From Hydrogenophaga sp. 2FB (GTDB taxonomy: Bacteria; Pseudomonadota; Gammaproteobacteria; Burkholderiales; Burkholderiaceae_C), in NCBI RefSeq assembly GCF_005503365.1, contig NZ_SCML01000009.1:1-64000 (forward strand): 64,000 nt of DNA, written 5' to 3'. The position numbers were made by a program, and so were the translations under genes. This document shows, in pieces, positions 17,461 through 26,013 of the stretch (the stretch's first letter is position 1; each line of letters starts with the position of its first letter). Under the pieces are notes generated by a model. The model did not search any database. It saw only the letters and a list, made by a program, of their open reading frames with translations, and was not told the origin of the DNA.

Positions 17461-18975
17461 ATGACCCATCCTTCCGCCATCGACCATTTCATCCACGGCG
17501 CCGTCACGCCAGGCACGTCCACGCGCCGGCAGGACGTCTACAACCCCGCCACCGGGGCGGTGAGCGGCAAGGTCGCGCTCGCGAATGCAGCCGATGTGAA
17601 CGAGGCCGTGGCCGCCGCGCGGGCCGCCTTCCCGGCCTGGTCCGACACGCCACCGATCCGCCGCGCGCGCGTGATGTTCAAGTTCCTCGAACTGGTGAAC
17701 CAGCACAAGGACGACCTTGCGCGCCTCATCACCGCCGAGCACGGCAAGGTCTTCACCGACGCGCAGGGCGAGGTGGCGCGTGGCATCGACATCATCGAAT
17801 TCGCCTGCGGCATGCCGCAACTGTTGAAGGGCGATTTCACCGACCAGGTGTCCACCGGCATGGACAACTGGACGCTGCGCCAGCCGCTGGGTGTGGTCGC
17901 CGGCATCACGCCGTTCAACTTCCCCGTGATGGTGCCCATGTGGATGTTCCCGGTGGCGATTGCCGCGGGCAACACCTTCGTGCTCAAGCCCAGCCCGACC
18001 GACCCCTCGCCCTCGTTGTTCCTCGGCGAACTCTTCAAGCAAGCCGGCCTGCCCGATGGCGTGTTCAACGTCGTGCAAGGCGACAAGGAGGCGGTGGACG
18101 CGCTGCTGGTGCACCCGGACGTCAAGGCGATCAGCTTCGTCGGCTCCACACCGATCGCCAACTACATCTACGAGACCGGCGCGCACCACGGCAAGCGCGT
18201 GCAGGCACTGGGCGGCGCGAAGAACCACATGGTGGTGATGCCCGACGCCGACCTCGACCAGGCGGTGGACGCGCTGATCGGCGCGGCCTACGGCTCGGCC
18301 GGCGAACGCTGCATGGCCATCAGCGTGGCGGTGCTGGTGGGCGACGTGGCCGAGAGGATCATGCCCAAGCTGATCGAGCGCACCAAGGCATTGAAGATCC
18401 TCAACGGCAACAACCTCGCCGCCGAGATGGGCCCCATCGTCACGGCGGCCGCGCACACGCGCATCGCCGGCTACATCGAAGCCGGCGTGAAGGAAGGCGC
18501 GAAGATGCTGGTGGATGGCCGCGGCTTCGACGGCGCGCAGGCCGGCGAGGGCTGCGACCAAGGTTTCTGGATGGGTGGCACGCTGTTCGACCACGTCACC
18601 ACCGACATGAAGATCTACAAGGAAGAGATCTTCGGCCCCGTGCTCGGCTGCGTGCGCGTGGCGGACTTCGCACACGCGGTGCAGATCATCAACGACCACG
18701 AGTTCGGCAACGGCGTTTCGTGCTTCACGCGCGACGGCCACGTGGCGCGCGAATTCGCGCGGCGCATCCAGGTCGGCATGGTCGGCATCAACGTGCCGAT
18801 TCCGGTGCCCATGGCCTGGCACGGCTTCGGCGGCTGGAAGAAGAGCCTGTTCGGCGACATGCACGCGTATGGCGAGGAGGGCGTGCGCTTCTACACGAAG
18901 CAGAAGTCGATCATGCAGCGCTGGCCTGAAAGTATCGGGAAAGGTGCGGAGTTTGTAATGCCCACGGCGAAGTAG
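17461..18975 (+). CDS. mmsA: CoA-acylating methylmalonate-semialdehyde dehydrogenase
   Basis: The 504-residue ALDH-superfamily enzyme converts (methyl)malonate semialdehyde, CoA and NAD+ to propionyl-/acetyl-CoA, CO2 and NADH in valine, beta-alanine/pyrimidine or inositol breakdown. It shows [17 protein letters not shown], the NAD-binding [15 protein letters not shown], the MmsA-specific [17 protein letters not shown] and the catalytic Cys in [11 protein letters not shown]. The C-terminus ([16 protein letters not shown]...[12 protein letters not shown]) is MmsA-typical. Length fits the family. No mmsB (3-hydroxyisobutyrate dehydrogenase) is adjacent; a GMC oxidoreductase gene follows instead. 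Confidence 0.93.
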   Translation: MTHPSAIDHFIHGAVTPGTSTRRQDVYNPATGAVSGKVALANAADVNEAVAAARAAFPAWSDTPPIRRARVMFKFLELVNQHKDDLARLITAEHGKVFTDAQGEVARGIDIIEFACGMPQLLKGDFTDQVSTGMDNWTLRQPLGVVAGITPFNFPVMVPMWMFPVAIAAGNTFVLKPSPTDPSPSLFLGELFKQAGLPDGVFNVVQGDKEAVDALLVHPDVKAISFVGSTPIANYIYETGAHHGKRVQALGGAKNHMVVMPDADLDQAVDALIGAAYGSAGERCMAISVAVLVGDVAERIMPKLIERTKALKILNGNNLAAEMGPIVTAAAHTRIAGYIEAGVKEGAKMLVDGRGFDGAQAGEGCDQGFWMGGTLFDHVTTDMKIYKEEIFGPVLGCVRVADFAHAVQIINDHEFGNGVSCFTRDGHVAREFARRIQVGMVGINVPIPVPMAWHGFGGWKKSLFGDMHAYGEEGVRFYTKQKSIMQRWPESIGKGAEFVMPTAK

Positions 18976-18980
18976 GCTTT

Positions 18981-19050
18981 CCCTGCGCGCCCTTTGGCGC
19001 TTCCCCCCGGCGAAGGGGGGACGCTGTCATGGGCCGGCGGAGCCGGACCC
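18981..19050 (-). repeat. Intergenic repeat, copy 2 (inverted relative to copy 1)
   Basis: Read on the minus strand it starts with the hairpin GGTCCGGC-TCC-GCCGGCCC, then a GCGTCCCCCC run, a GGGGGGAAGCGCC block and a GGGCGCGCAGGG end, the same order as the copy at 7566-7663. It fills most of the gap between mmsA and the GMC oxidoreductase gene. Confidence 0.65.
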
Positions 19051-19107
19051 TCGACAGCCCTGGACTATGCTCCGGCTGCATTACAACGATCCGAGAGACA
19101 AACATCC

Positions 19108-20766
19108 ATGAGCGACACGAGCTTCGACTACATCGTGATCGGTGGCGGCACCGCCGGCTGCCTGATCGCCAACCGGCTCTCTGCCAACAAGCAAAAGCGC
19201 GTGTTGCTCATCGAAGCGGGGCGCAAGGACGACTACCACTGGATCCACATCCCGGTCGGTTACCTCTACTGCATCGGCAACCCGCGCACCGACTGGCTCT
19301 ACCAGACCGAAGCCGAACCCGGGCTCAATGGCCGCTCGCTGCGCTACCCGCGTGGCAAGACGCTGGGCGGCAGCTCCAGCATCAACGGCATGATCTACAT
19401 GCGCGGCCAGTCGCGCGACTACGACCAGTGGGCGAAACTCACTGGCGACGACGCCTGGCGCTGGGAGAACGCGCTGCCCGACTTCAAGCGCCACGAGAAC
19501 CACTACCTCGGCGACGAGAAGAACGCCGCGCTGCGCGACCCGAACTTCCGCGCGTACCACGGCCACGGCGGTGAATGGCGCGTGGAGAAACAGCGCCTGC
19601 GCTGGGACGTGCTCGACGCGTTCGCCGTCGCAGCGCAAGAGGCCGGCATCCCGCACACGGCCGACTTCAACCGCGGCGACAACGAAGGCGTGGGCTACTT
19701 CCAGGTGAACCAGAAGGACGGCTTGCGCTGGAACACCGCGCGCGCGTTTCTGCGCCCCACCTGCTACGGTCGGCCCAACTTCGAACTCTGGAACAGCGCG
19801 CAGGTGACGCGCCTGGTGACCGAGCGCGGGGCCGACGGCGCATTGCGCTGCACCGGCGTCGAGGTGTGGGACGGCACGGCCCATGTGACCGCCGAAGCGA
19901 CCGCCGAGGTGGTGCTCTGCGCGGGCAGTATCGGCTCGCCGCAGATCCTGCAGCTCTCGGGCATCGGCCCGGCCGCGCTGCTGCGCCAGCACGGCATCGA
20001 CGTGGCGGTGGACCTGCCCGGCGTCGGTGCGAACCTGCAAGACCACCTGCAGATCCGCGCGGTCTACACCGTGAAAGACGCGCCCACGCTCAACGTGCTG
20101 TCGTCGTCCCTGCTGGGCAAGGCGCGCATCGGCCTGGAGTATTTGTTCAAGCGCAGCGGCCCGATGAGCATGGCGCCTTCGCAGCTCGGCGCGTTCACGC
20201 GCAGCGACCCCGCCCAGCCCTACGCCAACCTCGAGTACCACGTGCAGCCGCTCTCGCTCGACGCGTTCGGCGAGCCGCTGCACACCTTCCCCGCGTTCAC
20301 CGCCAGCGTCTGCAACCTCAACCCCACGAGCCGGGGCACGGTGAACATCCGCAGCGCGAACTTCGCGGACGCGCCCGCGATCGCGCCGAACTACCTCAGC
20401 ACGCCCGAAGACCGCCAAGTGGCGGCCGACAGCCTGCGCGTGACACGCAAGATCGTCGCGCAACCGGCGCTGTCCAAGTACCAACCCGAAGAGCTCAAGC
20501 CCGGCCCGCAGTACCAGAGCGACGATGAACTCGCGCGCCTGGCCGGCGACATCGCCAGCACCATCTTCCACCCGGTGGGCACGACGAAGATGGGCCGCGA
20601 TGACGACCCCATGGCCGTGGTCGACAGCCACCTGCGCGTGCGCGGTGTGGCCGGTCTGCGCGTGGTCGACGCGGGCGTGATGCCCACCATCACCAGCGGC
20701 AACACCAACAGCCCGACCTTGATGATCGCGGAGAAGGCCGCCAGCTGGATCCTCAAAGGCGAGTGA
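19108..20766 (+). CDS. GMC family FAD-dependent oxidoreductase (choline dehydrogenase-like)
   Basis: Start at ATG 19108; 552 residues. The N-terminal FAD motif is DYIVIGGGTAGCLIANRLS, followed by the GMC signature PRGKTLGGSSSINGMIYMRG and the second signature AGSIGSPQILQLSGIGP. The C-terminus has HPVGTTKMG and VDAGVMPTITSGNTNSPTLMIAEKA, carrying the catalytic His/Asn pair. Such enzymes oxidise alcohols to aldehydes, using quinone or oxygen as acceptor. Its position after mmsA suggests it supplies an aldehyde to the same catabolic route; the substrate is unknown. Confidence 0.88.
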   Translation: MSDTSFDYIVIGGGTAGCLIANRLSANKQKRVLLIEAGRKDDYHWIHIPVGYLYCIGNPRTDWLYQTEAEPGLNGRSLRYPRGKTLGGSSSINGMIYMRGQSRDYDQWAKLTGDDAWRWENALPDFKRHENHYLGDEKNAALRDPNFRAYHGHGGEWRVEKQRLRWDVLDAFAVAAQEAGIPHTADFNRGDNEGVGYFQVNQKDGLRWNTARAFLRPTCYGRPNFELWNSAQVTRLVTERGADGALRCTGVEVWDGTAHVTAEATAEVVLCAGSIGSPQILQLSGIGPAALLRQHGIDVAVDLPGVGANLQDHLQIRAVYTVKDAPTLNVLSSSLLGKARIGLEYLFKRSGPMSMAPSQLGAFTRSDPAQPYANLEYHVQPLSLDAFGEPLHTFPAFTASVCNLNPTSRGTVNIRSANFADAPAIAPNYLSTPEDRQVAADSLRVTRKIVAQPALSKYQPEELKPGPQYQSDDELARLAGDIASTIFHPVGTTKMGRDDDPMAVVDSHLRVRGVAGLRVVDAGVMPTITSGNTNSPTLMIAEKAASWILKGE

Positions 20767-20769
20767 TCC

Positions 20770-21078
20770 TCAGCGCAGGCGCCCGACGTAGCGGTTGCCC
20801 TCGCCCGAAGACGCATTGCGCAGCGCTTCGGCCGCTGCTTCAAACAGCGTTTTGGAGCGCGGTGTCTCCATCTCCGGAATCGCCGCTTCCAGCTTGTCGA
20901 CCCAGGGCACCAGTTCCGCGAGCTCCTCGGTGGTGGCTTTTTCTCGCGCGAACCGGATGATTTCGCGTGCGTAGTCGCTGTTGGTGGCCATCCATTCGGT
21001 GTCGGTCACGCGGCCGGTCTTGCGCCGCAGCAGCACGTGCAGGTGGGCGGCGATGGCAAAGGTGTCGCTCGTGCTCAT
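20770..21078 (-). CDS. Conserved-looking hypothetical protein coupled to amt
   Basis: A 102-residue soluble, helical protein (HLHVLLRRKTGRVTDTEWM, DYAREIIRFAREKATTEELAELVPWVDKLEAA). Its ATG directly abuts the stop codon of the ammonium transporter gene (TGA then ATG with no gap), so the two are almost certainly co-translated. It is not a PII/GlnK protein: there is no T-loop or ferredoxin-like pattern. It has no signal peptide. I do not recognise the family; coupling suggests a role linked to ammonium uptake or nitrogen status. Confidence 0.7.
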   Translation of the reverse strand: MSTSDTFAIAAHLHVLLRRKTGRVTDTEWMATNSDYAREIIRFAREKATTEELAELVPWVDKLEAAIPEMETPRSKTLFEAAAEALRNASSGEGNRYVGRLR

Positions 21079-22446
21079 TCAGTTCAGGCTCTCGTTGTGC
21101 AAGGAGACATCGAGCCCCGCGCGCTCATCGCCCTCGCGCACACGCAGCCTGACCACGCGCGAGGTGATCCACAGCACCACCGCCGTCATCACCAGGCTGT
21201 AGCCCAGCACGGCCACACAGGCGATCGCCTGCGCCAGCAGGCTGCCTTGCGCGCCCGAAATCACCGGGTCGGCGAGCACGCCGGTGAGCAGCGCGCCCAC
21301 CAACCCGCCCACGCCGTGCACGCCGAACACATCCAGCGAGTCGTCGGCGCCCAACCGTTCCTTGAGCGCGGTCGCACCCCAGTAGCAGGCCATGCCGGCG
21401 ACCAGACCGATAACCAGCGCGCCGCGCGGCGTGACGAAACCCGCCGCCGGCGTGATCGCCACCAGGCCACCGACGATGCCCGAGCACATGCCCAGCAGCG
21501 ACGTGCGTTTGCGCGCCAGCCACTCGGCCCCCATCCAGGCCACCGCGCCCGCCGCGGCGGCCACGTGCGTGGCCAGGATCGCCAGACCGGCACGCCCGTC
21601 GGCGGCCAGGGCCGATCCACCGTTGAAACCAAACCAGCCGACCCACAGCAAACCCGTGCCGGCCATGGTGATGCCCAGGTTGAAGGGCACGAAAGGCTCC
21701 TTGCCGTAGCCCGTGCGCGGGCCCAGCGCATAGGCGCAGACCAGGGCCGCCGCGCCGGCGTTGATGTGCACCACCGCGCCGCCGGCGAAGTCGAGCGCAC
21801 CCAATTGCGCGAGCCAGCCGCTCGGCTCCCACACCCAATGCGCGATCGGCGCGTACACCAGCAGGAGCCACAAGCCCGCGAACAGCAGCAAGGCACCGAA
21901 ATGCATGCGTTCGACCAGGGCGCCCACCACCAGCGCACAGGTGATGACGGCGAAGGTCAGCTGGAACATGGCGAAGACCGATTCCGGCACGTGCGGCGCG
22001 ATGTGGCTCACGGCCACCTGCGCGCTGCTGCCCAGCACCTCCATGCCCGCGAAACCGATGCGACCCATTCCACCAATGAAACCGCCCAGGGCGCCGCCCG
22101 GCGTGAACGCAAGCGAGTACGCCAGCGCAAACCACAACAGGCTGACCACCGCCGCGATGCCCACCACGCTCGCCATGGTGTTGATGACATTCGTTCGGCG
22201 CACCATGCCGCCATAAAACAGGGCGATGCCGGGCAATGTCATCAAAAGCACCAAAGCGGTGCTGACCATGAGCCAGGCGGTGTCGGCACCCTGGAGGGCG
22301 CTGGCCGCCACCAGTCCGGGCGCGGCGAGCGCCGCCTTCACGGGCTCGGCGACGGGGGCGCCCTGGGCTGCAACGCCCAGTGGCCAGAGCAGGGCGGCGG
22401 CCAGCGGAATGGCGAGGGACGGCAGGGTGCGGTGGTGTGGGTGCAT
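21079..22446 (-). CDS. amt: Ammonium transporter Amt
   Basis: I choose ATG 22446, giving 455 residues with a cleavable signal-like N-terminus (PLAAALLWPLGVAAQG) and 11 further membrane segments. Amt signatures are clear: FYGGMVRRTNVINTM, GGAVVHINAGAAALVCAY, GWFGFNGGSAL and FGVHGVGGLVGALLTGV with the paired pore histidines (H in VVHINAG and in GVHGVGG). Amt trimers conduct ammonium into the cell. The usual glnK partner is absent; instead an unknown 102-residue gene follows. Upstream lies a sigma54 promoter and an NtrC-like dyad, consistent with nitrogen-starvation control. Confidence 0.93.
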   Translation of the reverse strand: MHPHHRTLPSLAIPLAAALLWPLGVAAQGAPVAEPVKAALAAPGLVAASALQGADTAWLMVSTALVLLMTLPGIALFYGGMVRRTNVINTMASVVGIAAVVSLLWFALAYSLAFTPGGALGGFIGGMGRIGFAGMEVLGSSAQVAVSHIAPHVPESVFAMFQLTFAVITCALVVGALVERMHFGALLLFAGLWLLLVYAPIAHWVWEPSGWLAQLGALDFAGGAVVHINAGAAALVCAYALGPRTGYGKEPFVPFNLGITMAGTGLLWVGWFGFNGGSALAADGRAGLAILATHVAAAAGAVAWMGAEWLARKRTSLLGMCSGIVGGLVAITPAAGFVTPRGALVIGLVAGMACYWGATALKERLGADDSLDVFGVHGVGGLVGALLTGVLADPVISGAQGSLLAQAIACVAVLGYSLVMTAVVLWITSRVVRLRVREGDERAGLDVSLHNESLN

Positions 22447-22485
22447 GGTGAGTTGCGTCTGAACAACGAACGACGCCGACCCTTC

Positions 22486-22501
22486 TGCATATCCTGTGCC
22501 A
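22486..22501 (-). promoter_or_regulatory. Sigma54 (RpoN) promoter of amt
   Basis: On the minus strand the sequence is TGGCAC-AGGAT-ATGCA, matching the -24/-12 consensus TGGCAC-N5-TTGCA with exact spacing and one mismatch. The predicted start is ~12 bases downstream, giving a leader of about 30 bases before the amt start codon at 22446. Confidence 0.7.
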
Positions 22502-22531
22502 AGGGTTCTCCCGCCCAAGGGAAACTCCGTA

Positions 22532-22548
22532 TGCACAGGGGTGGTGCG
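22532..22548. promoter_or_regulatory. NtrC-like enhancer dyad
   Basis: TGCACA-GGGGT-GGTGCG closely matches the 17-bp NtrC consensus TGCACC-N5-GGTGCA. It lies ~45 bases upstream of the amt sigma54 promoter, close for an NtrC enhancer but plausible. Its left half also forms the -35-like element of a candidate promoter reading the other way. Confidence 0.55.
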
Positions 22549-22565
22549 ATTCGCTACAGTGCACG

Positions 22566-22702
22566 CACTCGCCAACAGCGCCCAGCGCTGGTGACCGCGG
22601 GGGACCGAGGAGACAACCCAGTCCAACTACAAACAACGGTTCAGCGTCCTCCAGAGATGCCCGATTCTTCAAAGCCGACCCCACAAGGGTCGGCTTTTTT
22701 TT
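22566..22702 (+). ncRNA. Candidate small RNA divergent from amt
   Basis: Between amt (minus) and the TSUP gene (plus) there is a strong intrinsic terminator on the plus strand with no gene in front of it. A sigma70-like element, TGCACA-17-TACAGT (22532-22560), lies ~140 bases upstream, so a transcript of about 135 bases is predicted. It contains no convincing small frame. The -35-like element overlaps the NtrC-like dyad, so the RNA could respond to nitrogen. The terminator is seen in the sequence; the RNA is inferred. Confidence 0.5.
22671..22702 (+). terminator. Intrinsic terminator ahead of the TSUP gene
   Basis: An 11-bp perfect stem (AAAGCCGACCC and GGGTCGGCTTT) with a five-base loop is followed by eight T. 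It ends ~30 bases before the TSUP start at 22733, so the TSUP gene must have its own promoter or depend on read-through. Confidence 0.9.
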
Positions 22703-22732
22703 GCCCAGGATCGGCCGGCGACAATCTCGCCC

Positions 22733-23494
22733 ATGGAATTGCTGCTCGTCTCGCTCGCCTCCCTGTGTGCCGGTTTTGTGGATTCGATCGTCGGTGGCGG
22801 CGGTCTCATCATGGTGCCGGCGCTGTTCGCGATGTTTCCCACCACCCACCCGGCCACGCTGTTCGGCGTGAACAAGGGCGCCTCGGTCTGGGGCACGGCG
22901 GCCGCCACGCTGCAGTACGCACGGCGCGTGCAGATGCCCTGGCATGCGCTGTTGCCCGCCGCGGCGGTGGGCTTTGTGGGCTCCATGGCCGGCGCGTGGA
23001 CGGTGACCATCATCTCGCCCGACTTTCTGCGGCGTGCCTTGCCGGTGATTCTGCTGCTGGTGCTGGCGTACACCCTGGCGCGCAAGGAACTGGGGCAGCA
23101 CCATGCGCCGCGCTTCAGCGGCCGCCGCGAAACGCTGGCCGCGGCGGTGCTGGGCGGCACCATCGGCTTCTACGATGGCTTCTTCGGCCCCGGTACCGGC
23201 AGCTTTTTCGTCTTTCTGTTCGTGCGCTGGCTGGGCTACGACTTCCTGCACGCCAGCGCCAGCGCCAAACTGATCAACACCGCGACGAACCTGGCCGCGC
23301 TGATGCTGTTCGCCTGGAAGGGCCATGTGTGGTGGCACTTCGTGCTGGCGATGGCGGTCGCCAACGTGGTCGGCAGCCTGCTGGGCACGCGGCTGGCGCT
23401 CAAGCACGGCAGCGGGTTTGTGCGCATCGCCTTCATCGTCGTGGTCAGCGCGCTGATCCTGAAAACCACGTACGACGCGTGGCTGCGAACCTGA
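22733..23494 (+). CDS. TSUP (TauE/SafE) family membrane permease
   Basis: 253 residues, about 8 membrane segments, with the two internal family repeats: GFVDSIVGGGGLIMVPALF near the N-terminus and GGTIGFYDGFFGPGTGSFFVFLFV in the middle. This is the YfcA-like branch, usually annotated as a sulfite or organosulfur anion exporter. It follows the terminator above, with its ATG 30 bases downstream, and ends 9 bases from the convergent mrdA stop. The substrate cannot be deduced. Confidence 0.88.
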   Translation: MELLLVSLASLCAGFVDSIVGGGGLIMVPALFAMFPTTHPATLFGVNKGASVWGTAAATLQYARRVQMPWHALLPAAAVGFVGSMAGAWTVTIISPDFLRRALPVILLLVLAYTLARKELGQHHAPRFSGRRETLAAAVLGGTIGFYDGFFGPGTGSFFVFLFVRWLGYDFLHASASAKLINTATNLAALMLFAWKGHVWWHFVLAMAVANVVGSLLGTRLALKHGSGFVRIAFIVVVSALILKTTYDAWLRT

Positions 23495-23503
23495 GGCGTC
23501 GCC

Positions 23504-25480
23504 TTACTGCGCCGCCGCTGCCGCGGTGGCCGGGGCGAGCGGAGGCCAAGGCATCTCGCTGGCCTTGAGCGGCGTGCCGATGGGCGCACCCGCCTGGCCC
23601 AGGCGCACCGCGGCCAGGTCTTGCGGGTTGGGGTACTGGTCCATCAGCAGGTAGTCGAACACGCGGCGCGCGATCGGGGCTGCGTGCGCCGCGCCGAAGC
23701 CGGCGTTCTCCACGATCACCGCCAGCGCCACGCGCGGCGCGTCGACCGGCGCGAAGGCGAGGTACAGCGAATGGTCGCGCTGGTGTTCCTCCAGCCGGCG
23801 CGCGTCGTAGCGGTCCTTCTGGCCAATGGTCACCGCCTGCGCGGTGCCGGTCTTGCCGCCGCTCTGGTAGCCCGCGCCCGCGAACACGCGGGTGGAGGTG
23901 CCTTCGGTGGTCACGGCCTGCATGGCGTTGAGCACGAAGCGCACGTTCTCGGGGTTGTAGCCCAGGTTTTCCGGGGGCGGGCCAGGCAACGGCACGCGTT
24001 CGCGCGTGACCACGTTCTCGGTCGCCATCGTGAGGTGCGGCTTGTACTTGATGCCGCCATTGGCCACCGTGGCCATGGCGTGTGCCACCTGCAGCATGGT
24101 GAAGTTGTTGTAGCCCTGGCCGATGCCGAGCGAGATCGTTTCGCCCGCGTACCAGCGCTGCTGCTCGGGTCGCTTGTAGGTGTTGCGCTTCCAGGCCTGA
24201 CTGGGCAGCACGCCGCGCACCTCGCCCCGCAGGTCGATGCCGGTGATCTGCCCGAAGCCCAGCGGCTTCATGAAGTCGTGCATCGTGTCCACGCCCATGT
24301 CGTTGGCCAGCGAGAAGAAATAGGTGTTGCTGGACTTGACGATGGCGCGGCGCATGTCGACCGCGCCCAGCCCGTCGCCATGGCTGCGGAAGCGGTGGCC
24401 GCCGAACATCCAGAAGCCCGGGTCGTTCATCACCATGCTGGCGCTGCGCGAGCCGGTTTCGAGCGCGGCCAGCGCCATGAAGGGCTTGTAGGTGGAACCC
24501 GGTGGGTAGGTACCGCGCAAGGCCCGGTTCAGCAGCGGCTTGTCCATCGACTCGTTGAGCGCGCGCCAGTTGTCCACGTCGATGCCGTCGACGAACAGGT
24601 TCGGGTCGAAGGTGGGTTTGCTCACGAAGGCCAGCACCTCGCCCGAGCGCGGGTCGATCGCCACCAGCGCGCCGCGCCGCTCGCCGAACATGTCTTCCAC
24701 CAGCTTCTGCAGCTGGATGTCGATCGACAGCACCACCGCGTTGCCCGGCGTGGCCGGCGTGTTGGCCAACTGGCGGACCGCGCGGCCACCGGCCGAGGTT
24801 TCCACGCGCTGAAAACCGGTGGTGCCGTGCAACTCGCGCTCGTAACTCTGCTCCGCGCCGAGCTTGCCGATGTATTCGGTGCCGCGGTAGTTGGCCTGGT
24901 CTTCTTCCGGCCAATCGGCAATCGCTTCGGTTTCGCGCTGGTTGATGCGCCCGATGTAACCGACCACGTGGCTGGCGATCTCGCCATTGGGGTATTGGCG
25001 CAGCAGGCGCGCGCGCACGTCCACGCCGGGGAAGCGGTAGCGCTGCGCGGTGAAGCGCGCGACTTCTTCGTCCGTCAGGCGGGTGCGCAGCGGTAGCGAG
25101 TCGAAGCGGTGCGATTCTTCGAGCAGCTTGCGAAAGCGCCGCTGGTCGCGGGGCGTGACCTCCACCAACTCGCCCAGGCCGGCGATGGTGGCGTCCATGT
25201 CCTCCACGCGCGAAGGCGTGATCTCCAGCGTGTAGGCCGAGTAGTTGGTGGCCAGCACGCGGCCCTTGCGGTCCAGGATCTGCCCGCGGTTGGGCACCAC
25301 CGGCAGCACCGCGGTGCGGTTGCTCTCGGCCTGCGCGAGCAAGTCGTCATGGCGCACCACCTGCAGGTACACCATGCGCGCGGCGATCAACCCGAACCCG
25401 AACACCACCGCCAGGCCGATCAGCAGCACCCGGGTGCGGAACTGCGCCAGGTCGGCTTCGACGTTGCGGATTTCGGTCAT
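23504..25480 (-). CDS. mrdA: Peptidoglycan D,D-transpeptidase, penicillin-binding protein 2
   Basis: Start at ATG 25480, two bases after the mreD stop; 658 residues. It has an N-terminal membrane anchor (residues ~18-40), the dimerisation/pedestal region (PNRGQILDRKGRVLATN) and a C-terminal transpeptidase domain. Motifs: SxxK as PPGSTYKP (Ser329), SxN as KSSNTYFF, and KTGTAQ near the end. PBP2 crosslinks lateral-wall peptidoglycan within the elongasome with RodA and MreBCD. It is the last gene of mreB-mreC-mreD-mrdA; rodA, often next, is not here because the downstream neighbour is convergent. Confidence 0.95.
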   Translation of the reverse strand: MTEIRNVEADLAQFRTRVLLIGLAVVFGFGLIAARMVYLQVVRHDDLLAQAESNRTAVLPVVPNRGQILDRKGRVLATNYSAYTLEITPSRVEDMDATIAGLGELVEVTPRDQRRFRKLLEESHRFDSLPLRTRLTDEEVARFTAQRYRFPGVDVRARLLRQYPNGEIASHVVGYIGRINQRETEAIADWPEEDQANYRGTEYIGKLGAEQSYERELHGTTGFQRVETSAGGRAVRQLANTPATPGNAVVLSIDIQLQKLVEDMFGERRGALVAIDPRSGEVLAFVSKPTFDPNLFVDGIDVDNWRALNESMDKPLLNRALRGTYPPGSTYKPFMALAALETGSRSASMVMNDPGFWMFGGHRFRSHGDGLGAVDMRRAIVKSSNTYFFSLANDMGVDTMHDFMKPLGFGQITGIDLRGEVRGVLPSQAWKRNTYKRPEQQRWYAGETISLGIGQGYNNFTMLQVAHAMATVANGGIKYKPHLTMATENVVTRERVPLPGPPPENLGYNPENVRFVLNAMQAVTTEGTSTRVFAGAGYQSGGKTGTAQAVTIGQKDRYDARRLEEHQRDHSLYLAFAPVDAPRVALAVIVENAGFGAAHAAPIARRVFDYLLMDQYPNPQDLAAVRLGQAGAPIGTPLKASEMPWPPLAPATAAAAAQ

Positions 25481-25482
25481 GA

Positions 25483-26013
25483 CTACAGGGGTCTGTTGTC
25501 GTCGGGGTTCGGCGCGCAGCGTTGCGGCACCAGCAGCAGCACGCTCACCACGGGCCACAACGCGGCCTCGATCAGCGGCGCCAACAGGTACGTTATACCC
25601 GGGAAGCTGCCGCCACCCACCATGCGAACGAGCAACTCGAGCACGTGCGCGGCCACGAACAGCGGCAGCACCTGCACCGCCTGGTTGGGCACGCCGAACC
25701 ACAGCAGGCGGCGGTGCATGGAGATGGCGAGAAAGCCCAGCACGGTGTAGGCCAGCGCGTGCTGGCCGAGCAGCGCGCCCTGGTGCACGTCCATGGCCAG
25801 GCCGAAGGCGAAGGCCACGCCCACGCCGATGCGCAGCGGCTGGTGCACGCTCCAGAACACCAGCACCACGGCCAGCATGTCGGGCACCCAGGCGGCGCGG
25901 CCGAACAGGCCCATGTTCATCACCATGTTGAACACCAGCGCGACGAACAGGCTGAACCAGATGAAGACGGGGTTGGCGGGCAGCAGCAGTTGCTGGCCAG
26001 GACGCATGATCAT
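25483..26013 (-). CDS. mreD: Rod shape-determining protein MreD
   Basis: Start at ATG 26013, overlapping the mreC stop by 4 bases; 176 residues with 5-6 membrane segments and a short N-terminal stretch before the first helix. The FGLAMDVHQGALLGQHALAYTVLGF block is the best-conserved part of MreD. It acts in the elongasome as an inner-membrane partner of MreC. Size and operon position support the call more than individual residues. Confidence 0.92.
   Translation of the reverse strand: MIMRPGQQLLLPANPVFIWFSLFVALVFNMVMNMGLFGRAAWVPDMLAVVLVFWSVHQPLRIGVGVAFAFGLAMDVHQGALLGQHALAYTVLGFLAISMHRRLLWFGVPNQAVQVLPLFVAAHVLELLVRMVGGGSFPGITYLLAPLIEAALWPVVSVLLLVPQRCAPNPDDNRPL

Noticed and set aside
21037-23568. 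An 843-codon plus-strand frame across amt, the intergenic region and the TSUP gene
   Set aside because: It runs through a strong terminator and is out of frame with the TSUP gene; amt on the minus strand is clearly the real gene.
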